Source: Caballeronia sp. SEWSISQ10-4 2
GTDB lineage: Bacteria > Pseudomonadota > Gammaproteobacteria > Burkholderiales > Burkholderiaceae
Direction of reading: 5' to 3'
Length of the DNA stretch: 64,000 nt
Assembly (NCBI RefSeq): GCF_030464885.1
Contig: NZ_JALPRJ010000033.1
Span: 1-64,000 of the forward strand
Of the stretch, positions 43,859-52,127 are shown in pieces. The notes beneath the pieces are model-generated. The model was not told the DNA's origin. It made no database searches and saw nothing but the letters and a program-made list of their open reading frames with translations. Each line of letters begins with the position of its first letter. The first letter of the stretch is position 1. Position numbers and translations under genes: made by a program.

Positions 43859-44521
43859 ATGCGTTTGATCCTGTTGGGCGCCCCCGGCGCCGGCAAGGGC
43901 ACCCAGGCCACCTTCATCAAGGAAAAGTTCGGCATCCCGCAGATCTCGACGGGCGACATGCTGCGCGCCGCCGTGAAAGCGGGTTCGCCGCTCGGCGTTG
44001 AAGCCAAGCGCTTCATGGACGCCGGCGAACTCGTGCCGGACACGCTCATCATCAACCTCGTGAAAGAACGCCTGCAGGAACCGGACTGCGCGAACGGTTA
44101 TCTCTTCGACGGTTTCCCGCGCACGCTTCCGCAAGCCGACGCCATGAAGCAAGCTGGCGTTGTTATCGACTATGTGCTCGAGATCGACGTGCCGTTCGAG
44201 GACATCATCGAGCGCATGAGCGGGCGGCGCGTGCATGCCGCTTCGGGCCGTACGTATCACGTCAAGTTCAATCCGCCGAAGCAGGAAGGCCGTGACGACG
44301 TCACCGGCGAGCCGCTGATCCAGCGCGACGACGACAAGGAAGAGACCGTGAAGAAGCGGCTTGACGTCTATGTTGCGCAGACCAAGCCGCTGATCGAGTA
44401 CTACAACACGTGGTCGAACCACGGCAACAACAACGGGTTGAAGGCGCCGGAGTATCGGCGGATCTCGGGTCTGGGTACCGTCGATGAAATCCGCACCCGC
44501 GTGTTCGATGCGTTGATCTGA
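43859..44521 (+). CDS. adk: Adenylate kinase
   Basis: 220 residues from ATG 43859. P-loop GAPGAGKGTQATFIKEKFG, AMP-binding ISTGDMLRAAV, FDGFPRTLPQADAM, and a full LID domain of the long bacterial type (GRRVHAASGRTYHVKFNPPK). The LID lacks zinc cysteines, as usual in Gram-negatives. It interconverts ATP + AMP and 2 ADP. A terminator follows at 44568. Confidence 0.97.
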   Translation: MRLILLGAPGAGKGTQATFIKEKFGIPQISTGDMLRAAVKAGSPLGVEAKRFMDAGELVPDTLIINLVKERLQEPDCANGYLFDGFPRTLPQADAMKQAGVVIDYVLEIDVPFEDIIERMSGRRVHAASGRTYHVKFNPPKQEGRDDVTGEPLIQRDDDKEETVKKRLDVYVAQTKPLIEYYNTWSNHGNNNGLKAPEYRRISGLGTVDEIRTRVFDALI

Positions 44522-44567
44522 TCGTCACCCGGCGCTCACACCCAAGCGCTCGGGGACACGCGTTCCG

Positions 44568-44603
44568 AAACCCGCTCGTGCTCCATCGGCCGAGCGGGTT
44601 TTT
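44568..44603 (+). terminator. Rho-independent terminator after adk
   Basis: AAACCCGCTCG (44568-44578) pairs with CGAGCGGGTTT (44591-44601), followed by more T residues. Confidence 0.85.
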
Positions 44604-44665
44604 CGTTCTGAGCGATCCTTGGAACGAGCACGATTGCGTATAACCCTCATCAAGGAGCACACAGC

Positions 44666-45424
44666 ATGGACATCCAGGACAACGTTTTTCTCATCACGGG
44701 CGGCGCATCGGGCCTTGGAGCCGCCACCGCGCAACTGATCCGCGACCACGGCGGCAAGGTCGTGCTCGCCGACATGAACGAAGCCAGCGGTGAGAAGCTC
44801 GCGAAGGAACTCGGCGGCGAGTTCGTGAAGTGCGACGTGAGCCGCGAGGAAGACGGCCAACGCGCCGTGGAAGCGGCCACGCAACTCGGCAGCCTGCGCG
44901 GGCTGGTCAATTGCGCGGGCATCGCACCGGCCGCGAAGACCGTGGGCAAGGATGGCGCGCACCCGCTTGATTTGTTCGCCAAGACCATCGGCGTGAATCT
45001 GATCGGTACCTTCAACATGATCCGGCTGGCGGCAGCGGCCATGTCGAAGAACGAACCGAATGCAGCGGGTGAACGGGGCGTGATCGTGAACACGGCGTCG
45101 GTGGCAGCCTACGATGGCCAGATCGGACAAGCCGCGTACGCGGCATCGAAGGGCGGCGTGGTCGGCATGACGCTGCCTATCGCCCGTGACCTGTCGCGCA
45201 ACGGCATTCGCGTGATGACGATTGCGCCGGGCATCTTCGAAACGCCGATGCTGCTCGGCATGCCGCAAGAAGTGCAGGACGCGCTCGGTGCAACGGTGCC
45301 GTTCCCGTCGCGATTGGGTAAGCCGAACGAGTACGCCATGCTCGTCAAGCAGATCTTCGATAACCCGATGCTCAACGGCGAGGTGATTCGTCTCGACGGT
45401 GCAATCCGGATGCAGCCGAAGTAA
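44666..45424 (+). CDS. SDR dehydrogenase, 3-hydroxyacyl-CoA dehydrogenase type II-like
   Basis: 252 residues. NAD-binding TGGASGLGAATA, LADMNEASG, NCAGIAPA, and the catalytic Ser and Tyr-x3-Lys in NTASVAAYDGQ and AAYAASKGG, then IAPGIFETPMLLGMP. The short PMLLGMP segment and overall pattern match human HSD10-like 3-hydroxyacyl-CoA / 2-methyl-3-hydroxybutyryl-CoA dehydrogenases. Single gene between two terminators. Confidence 0.85.
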   Translation: MDIQDNVFLITGGASGLGAATAQLIRDHGGKVVLADMNEASGEKLAKELGGEFVKCDVSREEDGQRAVEAATQLGSLRGLVNCAGIAPAAKTVGKDGAHPLDLFAKTIGVNLIGTFNMIRLAAAAMSKNEPNAAGERGVIVNTASVAAYDGQIGQAAYAASKGGVVGMTLPIARDLSRNGIRVMTIAPGIFETPMLLGMPQEVQDALGATVPFPSRLGKPNEYAMLVKQIFDNPMLNGEVIRLDGAIRMQPK

Positions 45425-45445
45425 GTTTTTCGCGTGCACATCATG

Positions 45446-45486
45446 AAAAACGGCGGCCATCGCGTTAGATGTGCCGCCGTTTTTTT
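45446..45486. terminator. Bidirectional terminator between the SDR and SirB1 genes
   Basis: AAAAACGGCGGC (45446-45457) pairs with GCCGCCGTTTTTTT (45473-45486). T-tracts on both sides suit the two convergent genes. Confidence 0.85.
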
Positions 45487-45527
45487 CAGCTTTGAAGTTT
45501 TTTCAGCTTTGAAGACCAGAGACCGGA

Positions 45528-46373
45528 TCACTCGCCGTTGTGCTGGGTGCGCTGCCTGAGCTCATGCAATTCCGTTTCCACAACGGTCGCGTCTTCCGCA
45601 TCGGGCCGGTCATCAAGATAACGACGCAGATCTTCCATCGCCGGACGCAGATAGTCGAGACGCGCATAAGCGAAGCCGCGATCGCGCACTTCTTCAATAC
45701 TCTCCGGCATCAGGATCACCAGACGTTGCTGCACGGCAAGCAGCCGTTGCCAGCGTTCCGTCTGCAGGTAAATACTCTTCAAATTCCGCAGCATTCGTCC
45801 GATGATTTCCCGGCGCGTCGCGGGTTGCAACAAGATCCGCAGCGCACTGCCGATCGATTCCCCTACCCGCTGCACATACGGCTCGAGCATCTCGACCATC
45901 GCCGATTCGGACAGTGAATGCCCCGTGGTCGGATCGAGCATCACGTCGCCATCGGGCGTTGTCACGCGCAGCAGGAAGTGCGCCGGAAACGACACGCCAC
46001 GCACCGGAATGCCAAGCTGCTCGCTCATCTCCAGATACACGACGGCGAGCGAAATCGGAATCCCGCGACGGCGCTTGAGCACCATGTTCAGGTGGCTGTT
46101 GTCGGGATCGTAGTAATCGTTGAGATTGCTGGTAAAACCCAGCTCACGGAAGAAAAAACGATTCAGCACGCCGACTTTCTGCTTGATGTCGGCGTCCTCA
46201 GGCATACGGCGGCGCACACGCAAAACCAGCTCGTCGATCTCAGCCAATACACCCTGCAAATCGAGATCCGGATACGCGTCCTGGGCGAGCGACAACGCCG
46301 CCTCGGTGAGCGGCAGACTCTCGTCCTCCGCCACAAGCGAGGTGAAATAGTCGAGGATGCGCGTCGTTGTCAT
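45528..46373 (-). CDS. SirB1 family transglutaminase-like / TPR protein
   Basis: 281 residues from ATG 46373, which overlaps the murJ stop (ATGA). The N-terminal transglutaminase-like fold has LNMVLKRRRGIPISLAVVYL, GVSFPAHFLLRV and MLDPTTG; the Cys normally used by transglutaminases is a Ser here (GIPISL), as in other SirB1 proteins. The C-terminus is a TPR-like helical region (LLAVQQRLVILMPESIEEV). Function not established. Translationally coupled to murJ. Confidence 0.83.
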   Translation of the reverse strand: MTTTRILDYFTSLVAEDESLPLTEAALSLAQDAYPDLDLQGVLAEIDELVLRVRRRMPEDADIKQKVGVLNRFFFRELGFTSNLNDYYDPDNSHLNMVLKRRRGIPISLAVVYLEMSEQLGIPVRGVSFPAHFLLRVTTPDGDVMLDPTTGHSLSESAMVEMLEPYVQRVGESIGSALRILLQPATRREIIGRMLRNLKSIYLQTERWQRLLAVQQRLVILMPESIEEVRDRGFAYARLDYLRPAMEDLRRYLDDRPDAEDATVVETELHELRQRTQHNGE

Positions 46374-47923
46374 CACAGCGTTCGCCTTCTGAAATACGCG
46401 TATTTGAAGCCCATCACGGAGAGCATACCGAAATATAGCGCACCGAATACGACCAGGCTTGCACCGAGAAGCACAATTCGCTCCAGTGGCGCGGCGCGCA
46501 TGCCGATCCAGTCGAAATTGCCCGCCACCCAATGCATCACGCCGGCGAGCACGAGGCATGCGCCGAGCAATTGCGCGAAGAACCGCGCCCATCCCGCCGA
46601 CGGCTGGTAAATCCCGCGTTTCCTCAAGCCGATGAACAACAACGTGGCATTCACGCAGGCGCCCAGGCCGATCGACAGCGTCAATCCGGCGTGCGCGAAG
46701 ATTGGTACGAAAATCACGTTGCTGATCTGAATGGCGATCAACACGATGATGCCGATGATCACCGGCGTCTTGATGTCCTGCTTCGCGTAGAAGCCGGGCG
46801 TGAGGATCTTGATCAGAATCAGCCCGACCAGTCCAACGCCATAGGCCGACAACGCGCGGCCGACCATCAGGACGGAATGCGCATCGAATCTACCGTAGTG
46901 GAACAGCGTGGCTGTGAGCGGCTCCGCGAAGAAAAACAGCGCGCAGGCGCTGGGCGCGGCCATCAGGAACGTGATGCGCAGACCCCAGTCGAGCAGCGCC
47001 GAATATTCGACCGGATCGGCGTCCACGTGCGCCTTCGACAGGCTCGGCAGCAGGATCGTGCCAAGCGCCGCGCCGAGCAGCGCGGTGGGAAACTCCATTA
47101 ACCGGTCGGAATAATTAATCCACGACACAGCACCCGGCCCGAGCCGCGACGCAATGTTCGTATTGATGATCAGGCTCAGTTGCGCGACAGACACGCCGAA
47201 CGTCATGGGCACCATCTTGATCAGCACGCGCTTGACGCCCGGATGCCGCAACGCCCGAAAGAAATTCAGGCCGATGCGCGGGATCATGTCGATCTTCTTG
47301 AGTCCGGGCAACTGCACGAGAAACTGCAAGATTCCGCCAACGATTACCGCATACGCCAGCGCGTAGACCGGTACTTTCAGATGCGGCGCGAGAAAGACTG
47401 CGGCCGCGATGAACGACACGTTGAGCAGCACGGGCGCGAACGCGGGCAGCGAGAATTGCCGGTAGGTATTGAGCACCCCGGAGGCCAGCGATGTCAGCGA
47501 GATGAAGATGATGTACGGGAACATGATCTGGGTCATGGTCACCGCGAGCCCGAACGCATGGCCGTCGTGCTCGAGCCCCGATGCCACCGCGAACACGACC
47601 CAGGACGCACCCGCCACGCCTGCGAGCGACACGGCCGCGAGCGCCCACGCGAGCACGGTCGACATGGCGTCGACGAGGGCCTTGGTGGCATCGTGACCCT
47701 CGGTGTTCTTGAACTCGGCGAGGATCGGCACGAATGCCTGCGAGAACGCCCCTTCTGCGGACAAGCGCCGCAACAGGTTCGGGATGCGGAAGGCGACGTA
47801 GAATGCGTCGGTGAATTGACTGGCGCCGAAGGCTCGCGCGATCAGCGTTTCGCGGATCAGACCGGTCACGCGGGAAAGCAGCGTGAAGCCGCTGACCGTC
47901 AGTAGGGCTCGGAATAGATTCAT
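46373..47923 (-). CDS. murJ: Lipid II flippase MurJ
   Basis: 516 residues, 14 or so transmembrane helices. Start FRALLTVSGFTLLSRVTGLIRE and ARAFGASQFTDAFYVAFRIP are typical of MurJ (MVF family), with conserved NLLRRLSAEGAFSQAFVPIL. It moves lipid II to the periplasmic side for peptidoglycan synthesis. Its gene is followed by the SirB1-type gene and preceded by the ISAs1/vapBC island. Confidence 0.95.
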   Translation of the reverse strand: MNLFRALLTVSGFTLLSRVTGLIRETLIARAFGASQFTDAFYVAFRIPNLLRRLSAEGAFSQAFVPILAEFKNTEGHDATKALVDAMSTVLAWALAAVSLAGVAGASWVVFAVASGLEHDGHAFGLAVTMTQIMFPYIIFISLTSLASGVLNTYRQFSLPAFAPVLLNVSFIAAAVFLAPHLKVPVYALAYAVIVGGILQFLVQLPGLKKIDMIPRIGLNFFRALRHPGVKRVLIKMVPMTFGVSVAQLSLIINTNIASRLGPGAVSWINYSDRLMEFPTALLGAALGTILLPSLSKAHVDADPVEYSALLDWGLRITFLMAAPSACALFFFAEPLTATLFHYGRFDAHSVLMVGRALSAYGVGLVGLILIKILTPGFYAKQDIKTPVIIGIIVLIAIQISNVIFVPIFAHAGLTLSIGLGACVNATLLFIGLRKRGIYQPSAGWARFFAQLLGACLVLAGVMHWVAGNFDWIGMRAAPLERIVLLGASLVVFGALYFGMLSVMGFKYAYFRRRTL

Positions 47924-48077
47924 GGGGCGCTTATTATACGGTCGGCATGATGAATGCGACGCGTTGCAACATTTGGCGAATCGTTAGAATTTGCAACGGC
48001 GTGTGGTCTTTCACTGCGCCCGGTTTCCACCGGCCTGGTCCCGCCAGTCGCGTGATCCCCGCATGCAAGGTGGCAGG

Positions 48078-48386
48078 ATGAGCACCGAGCGCGGCTACTA
48101 CATCCGTTCGAAAGCCGTGAAGGCGGTGGAGATGGCTCGACTCAGCCGGGCGCATTGGGACATCGAAAACCAGTTGCACTGGGTACTCGATGTGTCCTGG
48201 GGTGAGGATGCCAGTCTGATCCGCGACAAGGTGGCCGCGCAGAACATGGCCCGCCTGCGCGAGATCACGCTGAACCTTGCTCGACTTGAGCAGAGCCGCC
48301 AGCCGAAAAAGATCAGCCTCAAGAACATCCGCAACTTCGCCGCATGGGATACCGCTGTGCGCGACTCCGCTCTCGGCCTTGCCTGA
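48078..48386 (+). pseudogene. ISAs1-family transposase, C-terminal fragment
   Basis: About 100 codons at the 3' end of an ISAs1 (DDE) transposase: RGYYIRSKAVKAVEMARLSR, AHWDIENQLHWVLDVSWGED and AAQNMARLREITLNLARLEQ. HW-IEN-LHW-LDV is the conserved C-terminal block with the last catalytic Glu. The N-terminal three quarters are missing; the frame is open back to 47991 but that part does not look like transposase. The element's right terminal repeat follows at 48390. Confidence 0.8.
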
Positions 48387-48389
48387 CAG

Positions 48390-48412
48390 GGGCCTTCGTG
48401 CGGAAGCCCTGC
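48390..48412 (+). repeat. ISAs1-type terminal repeat, right end of the plus-strand fragment
   Basis: GGGCCTTCGTGCGGAAGCCCTGC follows the transposase stop; its complement begins CAGGG, as ISAs1 ends do. A 22-of-23 match lies at 49373-49395 in the same direction. Confidence 0.6.
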
Positions 48413-48420
48413 CTGCCCTC

Positions 48421-48819
48421 TCACTCGAGAAGACGAGCTGCCTTGCTCTGTGCCATGAGGCGCTTCACCGCCTTTTTGTCGAATGACACGAAGGTTTCGC
48501 CGCCCAGCCATCGCCCCTCGTAGGCAATCACCCCATCCGCGAAATCGCCGCCAGCGTCCAGCAGCGCAAGCCCGGCTTCGACAGCTGGACGGTTTACAAC
48601 AACATGTGCGGCATTGGTCAGGCGCCGGACAGCGTCGGCAATTTCATCGGACGCGATTTTGTAACCCTGTGAGAGCACCCACACCAACTCGCATAACGAC
48701 GGAAGCGCGATCGCGACAAGTTCGGCCGCCGCGAGCTCCGATTGCGCGAGCGCGCTTTGCTGCTCGTCGTCACCCATCATCGCCCTCACAAGAACGTTCG
48801 TATCGGCCGTAATCTTCAT
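48421..48819 (-). CDS. vapC: VapC-type PIN-domain toxin
   Basis: 132 residues. PIN-domain acids are present: Asp in TADTNVLVRAM, Glu in LPSLCELVWVL, Asp pair in GGDFADGVIAYEG, and Asp in TFVSFDKKAVKRL. Such proteins are Mg-dependent RNases, often cutting tRNA. The ATG overlaps the vapB stop (ATGA), the usual antitoxin-first layout. The gene ends 9 bp from an ISAs1 terminal repeat. Confidence 0.9.
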   Translation of the reverse strand: MKITADTNVLVRAMMGDDEQQSALAQSELAAAELVAIALPSLCELVWVLSQGYKIASDEIADAVRRLTNAAHVVVNRPAVEAGLALLDAGGDFADGVIAYEGRWLGGETFVSFDKKAVKRLMAQSKAARLLE

Positions 48820-49067
48820 CGGTTACCAGCCCAACCTTTCGCAGCCAAGTCATTCATGTCGTCGATCGACAGCGCGGGACGGTTTTCCTTTTTCAGAAGG
48901 TTGAAAACCGCACTGATCGGCTCGCTGGCGCGCTCAGCACTTACCACCACCCGACCGTCTGGAAGCTTATCGACCGTGATCCGCTGCCCTGGTTGAACGC
49001 CCAGATGGTCCAAAACATCCTTACGTAAGGTGACCTGCCCTTTCGATGTCACGGTTAGCGTACTCAT
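48816..49067 (-). CDS. vapB: VapB-type AbrB/MazE-like antitoxin
   Basis: 83 residues from ATG 49067 (GAGAGG 5 nt upstream; an adjacent ATG at 49070 is possible). The N-terminal SpoVT/AbrB swapped-hairpin DNA-binding domain is clear (STLTVTSKGQVTLRKDVLDH, LGVQPGQRITVDKLPDGRVV). The C-terminal tail (PALSIDDMNDLAAKGWAG) should wrap around and block VapC. It represses its own operon, probably through the palindrome at 49091. Confidence 0.88.
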   Translation of the reverse strand: MSTLTVTSKGQVTLRKDVLDHLGVQPGQRITVDKLPDGRVVVSAERASEPISAVFNLLKKENRPALSIDDMNDLAAKGWAGNR

Positions 49068-49090
49068 CATGCCCTCTCGAAAAATATATA

Positions 49091-49110
49091 GTAAGGTGTT
49101 TTTACCTTAC
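49091..49110. promoter_or_regulatory. Palindromic operator upstream of vapB
   Basis: GTAAGGT (49091-49097) and ACCTTAC (49104-49110) around a 6-bp AT-rich centre, about 20 bp before the vapB start. Placement and symmetry fit VapB/VapBC autorepression. Confidence 0.65.
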
Positions 49111-49129
49111 ACTCAAGCTCAAGGAGTAT

Positions 49130-49311
49130 CCCGCCAGGCCCAGTTGGGTACGGGCCCACAGGGTGGTCGTCTCCCACTCCTCCACGCCGCACAACACCGT
49201 GCTCAATGCCGCGAACAGGCTTTCCGGTAACGGATAACGACAGGTACGCCAGCGCGGATCCCGCAAATCGTCAAATGCGTCCATGATCGAGGCCATCTCT
49301 CGCTCCGGCAA
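49130..49311 (-). pseudogene. ISAs1-family transposase, N-terminal fragment
   Basis: About 60 codons from ATG 49311: MDAFDDLRDPRWRTCRYPLP then ESLFAALSTVLCGVEEW and TTTLWARTQLGL, the conserved ISAs1 N-terminal domain (D-PR...YPL...GxxxW). Homology stops near 49130, just before the vapBC control region; an ISAs1-type left end lies upstream at 49373-49395. It is the opposite end of the gene, and on the opposite strand, from the fragment at 48078. Confidence 0.75.
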
Positions 49312-49372
49312 AAAACAAGAGTAAAACCTGACCCGCTGATTGTTTACAACCGCTGCGTCGCTTTATTTATGC

Positions 49373-49395
49373 GGGCCTTCGTGCGGAACCCCTGC
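49373..49395 (-). repeat. ISAs1-type terminal repeat, left end of the minus-strand fragment
   Basis: On the minus strand this reads GCAGGGGTTCCGCACGAAGG and on, beginning with the CAGGG of ISAs1 ends. It matches 22 of 23 bases of 48390-48412 in direct orientation. Confidence 0.6.
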
Positions 49396-49413
49396 GGCAA
49401 AAACCAGCCGGGC

Positions 49414-49443
49414 TTGCCAGTCCCATGATTTCGTTGCTATAAT
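49414..49443 (+). promoter_or_regulatory. Sigma-70 promoter of rpsT
   Basis: -35 TTGCCA (49414-49419), 18-bp spacer, -10 TATAAT (49438-49443). It lies ~250 bp before rpsT, giving a long leader that contains the 8-bp repeat CTAGGCAC twice (~49481-49500). Confidence 0.7.
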
Positions 49444-49691
49444 CGCCGGTTTCGAAGCTCCTGAATCCGCTTTCGGCACTACTAGGCACCCCCTAGGCAC
49501 GGCGGCTTCGCGTCTTCTTTCGACGTTTTTGCGCTTTCGGGCAATCGATCCCGGGAGTTTGATCATAAACAGCGCATCGGATTGACCTCGTTTTATCTTG
49601 TGTGGAGCCGGGCCAGCATTGAGCTGGATTCGATCCAGAAGCTAAACGGGAAGCGCTGAAACACATAGCTGGAACAGGATAAGGAACCGTC

Positions 49692-49967
49692 ATGGCAAAT
49701 ACCGCACAAGCCCGCAAGCGCGCCCGTCAAAGCGCGAAGGCAAACTCGCACAACTCGGCGCTGCGCTCGAAGTTCCGCACCGCCATCAAGGCCGTTCGCA
49801 AGGCGATCGATGCCGGCGACCAAGCCAAGGCTGCGGAAATCTACAAGACGTCGGTCAAGACCATCGACATCATTGCGGACAAGCGCATCGTTCACAAGAA
49901 CAAGGCAGCTCGCCATAAGAGCCGCCTGTCGGCTGCTATCAAGGGTCTGCAAGCACCTGCTGCTTAA
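49692..49967 (+). CDS. rpsT: 30S ribosomal protein S20
   Basis: 91 residues, highly basic: MANTAQARKRARQSAKANSH start, SKFRTAIKAVRKAI and VHKNKAARHKSRLSAAIKGL are characteristic of S20. It binds 16S rRNA in the small subunit. AGGATAAGGA precedes the ATG. A strong terminator follows at 50081. Confidence 0.97.
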   Translation: MANTAQARKRARQSAKANSHNSALRSKFRTAIKAVRKAIDAGDQAKAAEIYKTSVKTIDIIADKRIVHKNKAARHKSRLSAAIKGLQAPAA

Positions 49968-50080
49968 AGACACTGGTTGCCGCCCATTGCGCGTCACTGG
50001 TTTGACAGACGCGTGACAGGCTGCTGCTTTTTGTCCCGACGTTCTTAAAACAGCGAACGGTAACAAAAAGCAGCAATAGA

Positions 50081-50106
50081 AAAACCCGCCGACGGCGGGT
50101 TTTTTG
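50081..50106 (+). terminator. Rho-independent terminator after rpsT
   Basis: AACCCGCC (50083-50090), loop GAC, GGCGGGTT (50094-50101) then TTTTT. A-residues before the stem make it usable by the minus-strand DUF3579 gene too. Confidence 0.87.
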
Positions 50107-50144
50107 TCGTGTGCATCAAGATCGAAAAGAGGCTTGCGCTTCCC

Positions 50145-50474
50145 TCAGCCCTGCTGCTGTGTGCCGTGATGCGGCGGCAATTCGCACGCCTCCGTCACCA
50201 GCAGATCGTTGTCTTTGGCGAAGTTCATCACGAAATCGAAAGCCATAGGCTCGATGTCACGCAAGCGCGAGTCGAGAATCACCGTCTTCACGTTGCCGAG
50301 CAAGGTCGGGCGAACATAGATGGAATACTGCAGCCGGGCATTCGGGCCGCGCTTTCCCGGGCCGAACCCCGACATCACGCCGCAAAGCCGCTCGCACCAG
50401 TCGCTCGGCCGAAAGGTCTTGCCGTTCGACGTGACGCCCTGGATGAAGTATTCGGTTGGAACTGTTTCGGCCAT
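50145..50474 (-). CDS. DUF3579 family protein
   Basis: 109 residues from ATG 50474, where the conserved MAETVPTEYFIQGVTSNGKT begins; the frame is open further upstream but not conserved in character. Core motifs TFRPSDWCERLCGVMSGFG, LQYSIYVRPTLLGNVKTVIL and LRDIEPMAFDFVMNFAKDND. The family is common in beta-proteobacteria next to argF and its function is unknown. Confidence 0.8.
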   Translation of the reverse strand: MAETVPTEYFIQGVTSNGKTFRPSDWCERLCGVMSGFGPGKRGPNARLQYSIYVRPTLLGNVKTVILDSRLRDIEPMAFDFVMNFAKDNDLLVTEACELPPHHGTQQQG

Positions 50475-51043
50475 GTAGGAATACCTGTTTGACGACCGGC
50501 GGAGAACGCCGGCGAACGCGCATGCATGGTTGGCAAGGTGAACCGGAAAGTCATCGGCTGCAATCTCCGGCACTGAACTCTGCCTCGTCCGGCAGCGCCG
50601 CGGCCGAGTGCTACGACCTGATCGCGACGTCGCCCGGGTCACCTTGAGCGCGCAATAAACCCATGGTCGACGCCGTTCGCGACTGCCTTGCGGCAGGTGG
50701 CGGCGAGACGAACTCGCGCGAGCCGCGAACTACCCGCGAACTACGTTGACTGCCACGAAAACTGCGCATTGAACCTGCACGCCGAGTCCGCGGGTCAGGT
50801 CCGCTGAAAGCAGTCGAAAGGTGTCAGGACTGCCGGAGAAACCTCGCGGATTATACAGCAGAGGCCCTTTTTCCGCACTGCACACAAAGCCTCTAAACCG
50901 CGCCGGACGGTCTATGGGAGCGCGCATCGGCTATTTGGCCACCTCGTCAAACGGCGCAAATTCCTTTATGCTGAAATTCGATACCACCACGACGGCGGCG
51001 CCGTCCGGCACAGTTGCCGGCTGAAGCCGCCGTACGCATTTTC
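50475..51043 (+). other. Divergent intergenic region between the DUF3579 gene and argF
   Basis: About 570 bp with no gene recognised. The argF promoter and leader should lie here (AT-rich GGATTATACAG near 50850). No ARG-box-like palindrome was obvious. Confidence 0.5.
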
Positions 51044-51973
51044 ATGACCGAAAAAAAAATTCGCCACTACCTGCAGTTCAAGGATTTCTCTCTCGACGAC
51101 TATGACTACGTGCTCGAACGCGCACGTATTCTCAAGCGCAAGTTCAAGAGCTACGAGACCTACCATCCGCTGCATGACCGCACGCTGGCGATGATCTTCG
51201 AGAAGAATTCAACGCGTACGCGGCTCTCGTTCGAAGCGGGCATCTTCCAGCTTGGCGGTCATGCCGTGTTCCTCAGCACGCGCGACACGCAACTCGGCCG
51301 CGGTGAACCGATCGAGGATGCGGCGCAAGTGGTGTCGCGAATGGTGGACATCATCATGATCCGCACGTTCGGGCAGCACATCATCAAGCGTTTCGCTGAG
51401 AATTCGCGCGTGCCGGTGATCAACGGCCTGACGAACGAGTATCACCCGTGCCAGGTCCTCGCCGACGTCTTCACCTACTACGAACTCCGCGGACCGATCG
51501 CGGGGAAAACCGTGGCCTGGGTGGGCGACGCGAACAACATGCTCTACACCTGGATCGAAGCCGCGCAGATCCTCGGCTTCAAATTGCGTCTGTCCACGCC
51601 TCCCGGTTACACGCTCGACCATGCGCTGGTTTCTCCTGACAGCGCCCCGTTCTACGAAGAATTCGCCGATCCGAACGACGCCTGCACGGGCGCGGATCTC
51701 GTCACCACGGACGTCTGGACCAGCATGGGTTTCGAAGCCGAGAACGAAGTGCGCAAGAAGGCCTTCGCCGACTGGTGCGTCGACTCGGACATGATGGCGC
51801 TCGCCCATCCGGACGCGCTCTTCATGCATTGCCTGCCGGCACACCGGGGCGAGGAAGTGAGCGCGGACGTGATCGACGGTCCGCAGAGCGTGGTCTGGGA
51901 CGAAGCTGAAAATCGTCTGCACGTCCAGAAGGCGTTGATGGAATATCTGCTGCTCGGCAAACTCAATCACTGA
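51044..51973 (+). CDS. argF: Ornithine carbamoyltransferase
   Basis: 309 residues from ATG 51044 (MTEKKIRHYLQFKDFSLDDY). Carbamoyl-phosphate site NSTRTRLSFEAG, HPCQVLADVFTYYE, ornithine site DVWTSMGFEAE and the catalytic Cys in MHCLPAHRGEEV. It makes citrulline in arginine biosynthesis and is followed by argG, the next enzyme of the pathway. Confidence 0.96.
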   Translation: MTEKKIRHYLQFKDFSLDDYDYVLERARILKRKFKSYETYHPLHDRTLAMIFEKNSTRTRLSFEAGIFQLGGHAVFLSTRDTQLGRGEPIEDAAQVVSRMVDIIMIRTFGQHIIKRFAENSRVPVINGLTNEYHPCQVLADVFTYYELRGPIAGKTVAWVGDANNMLYTWIEAAQILGFKLRLSTPPGYTLDHALVSPDSAPFYEEFADPNDACTGADLVTTDVWTSMGFEAENEVRKKAFADWCVDSDMMALAHPDALFMHCLPAHRGEEVSADVIDGPQSVVWDEAENRLHVQKALMEYLLLGKLNH

Positions 51974-52127
51974 GCTTGGCCGTGCCCTCGTTGCTCAATG
52001 CGCGGCGCTTCCCTGGAAACGCCGCGTCTTCCCGAAAATGCGGAATGCCCGCCGTTTGATGTCAAAATAGCGGTTTTCCGCGCGCTGAAAGCCCTGCGCG
52101 CACCGTTTCCAGCCATACGAGTTCACC

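Noticed and set aside
49480..49500. CTAGGCAC repeats considered as a CRISPR-like or integron element
   Set aside because: Only two 8-bp copies, no spacers, and the position is inside the rpsT leader.
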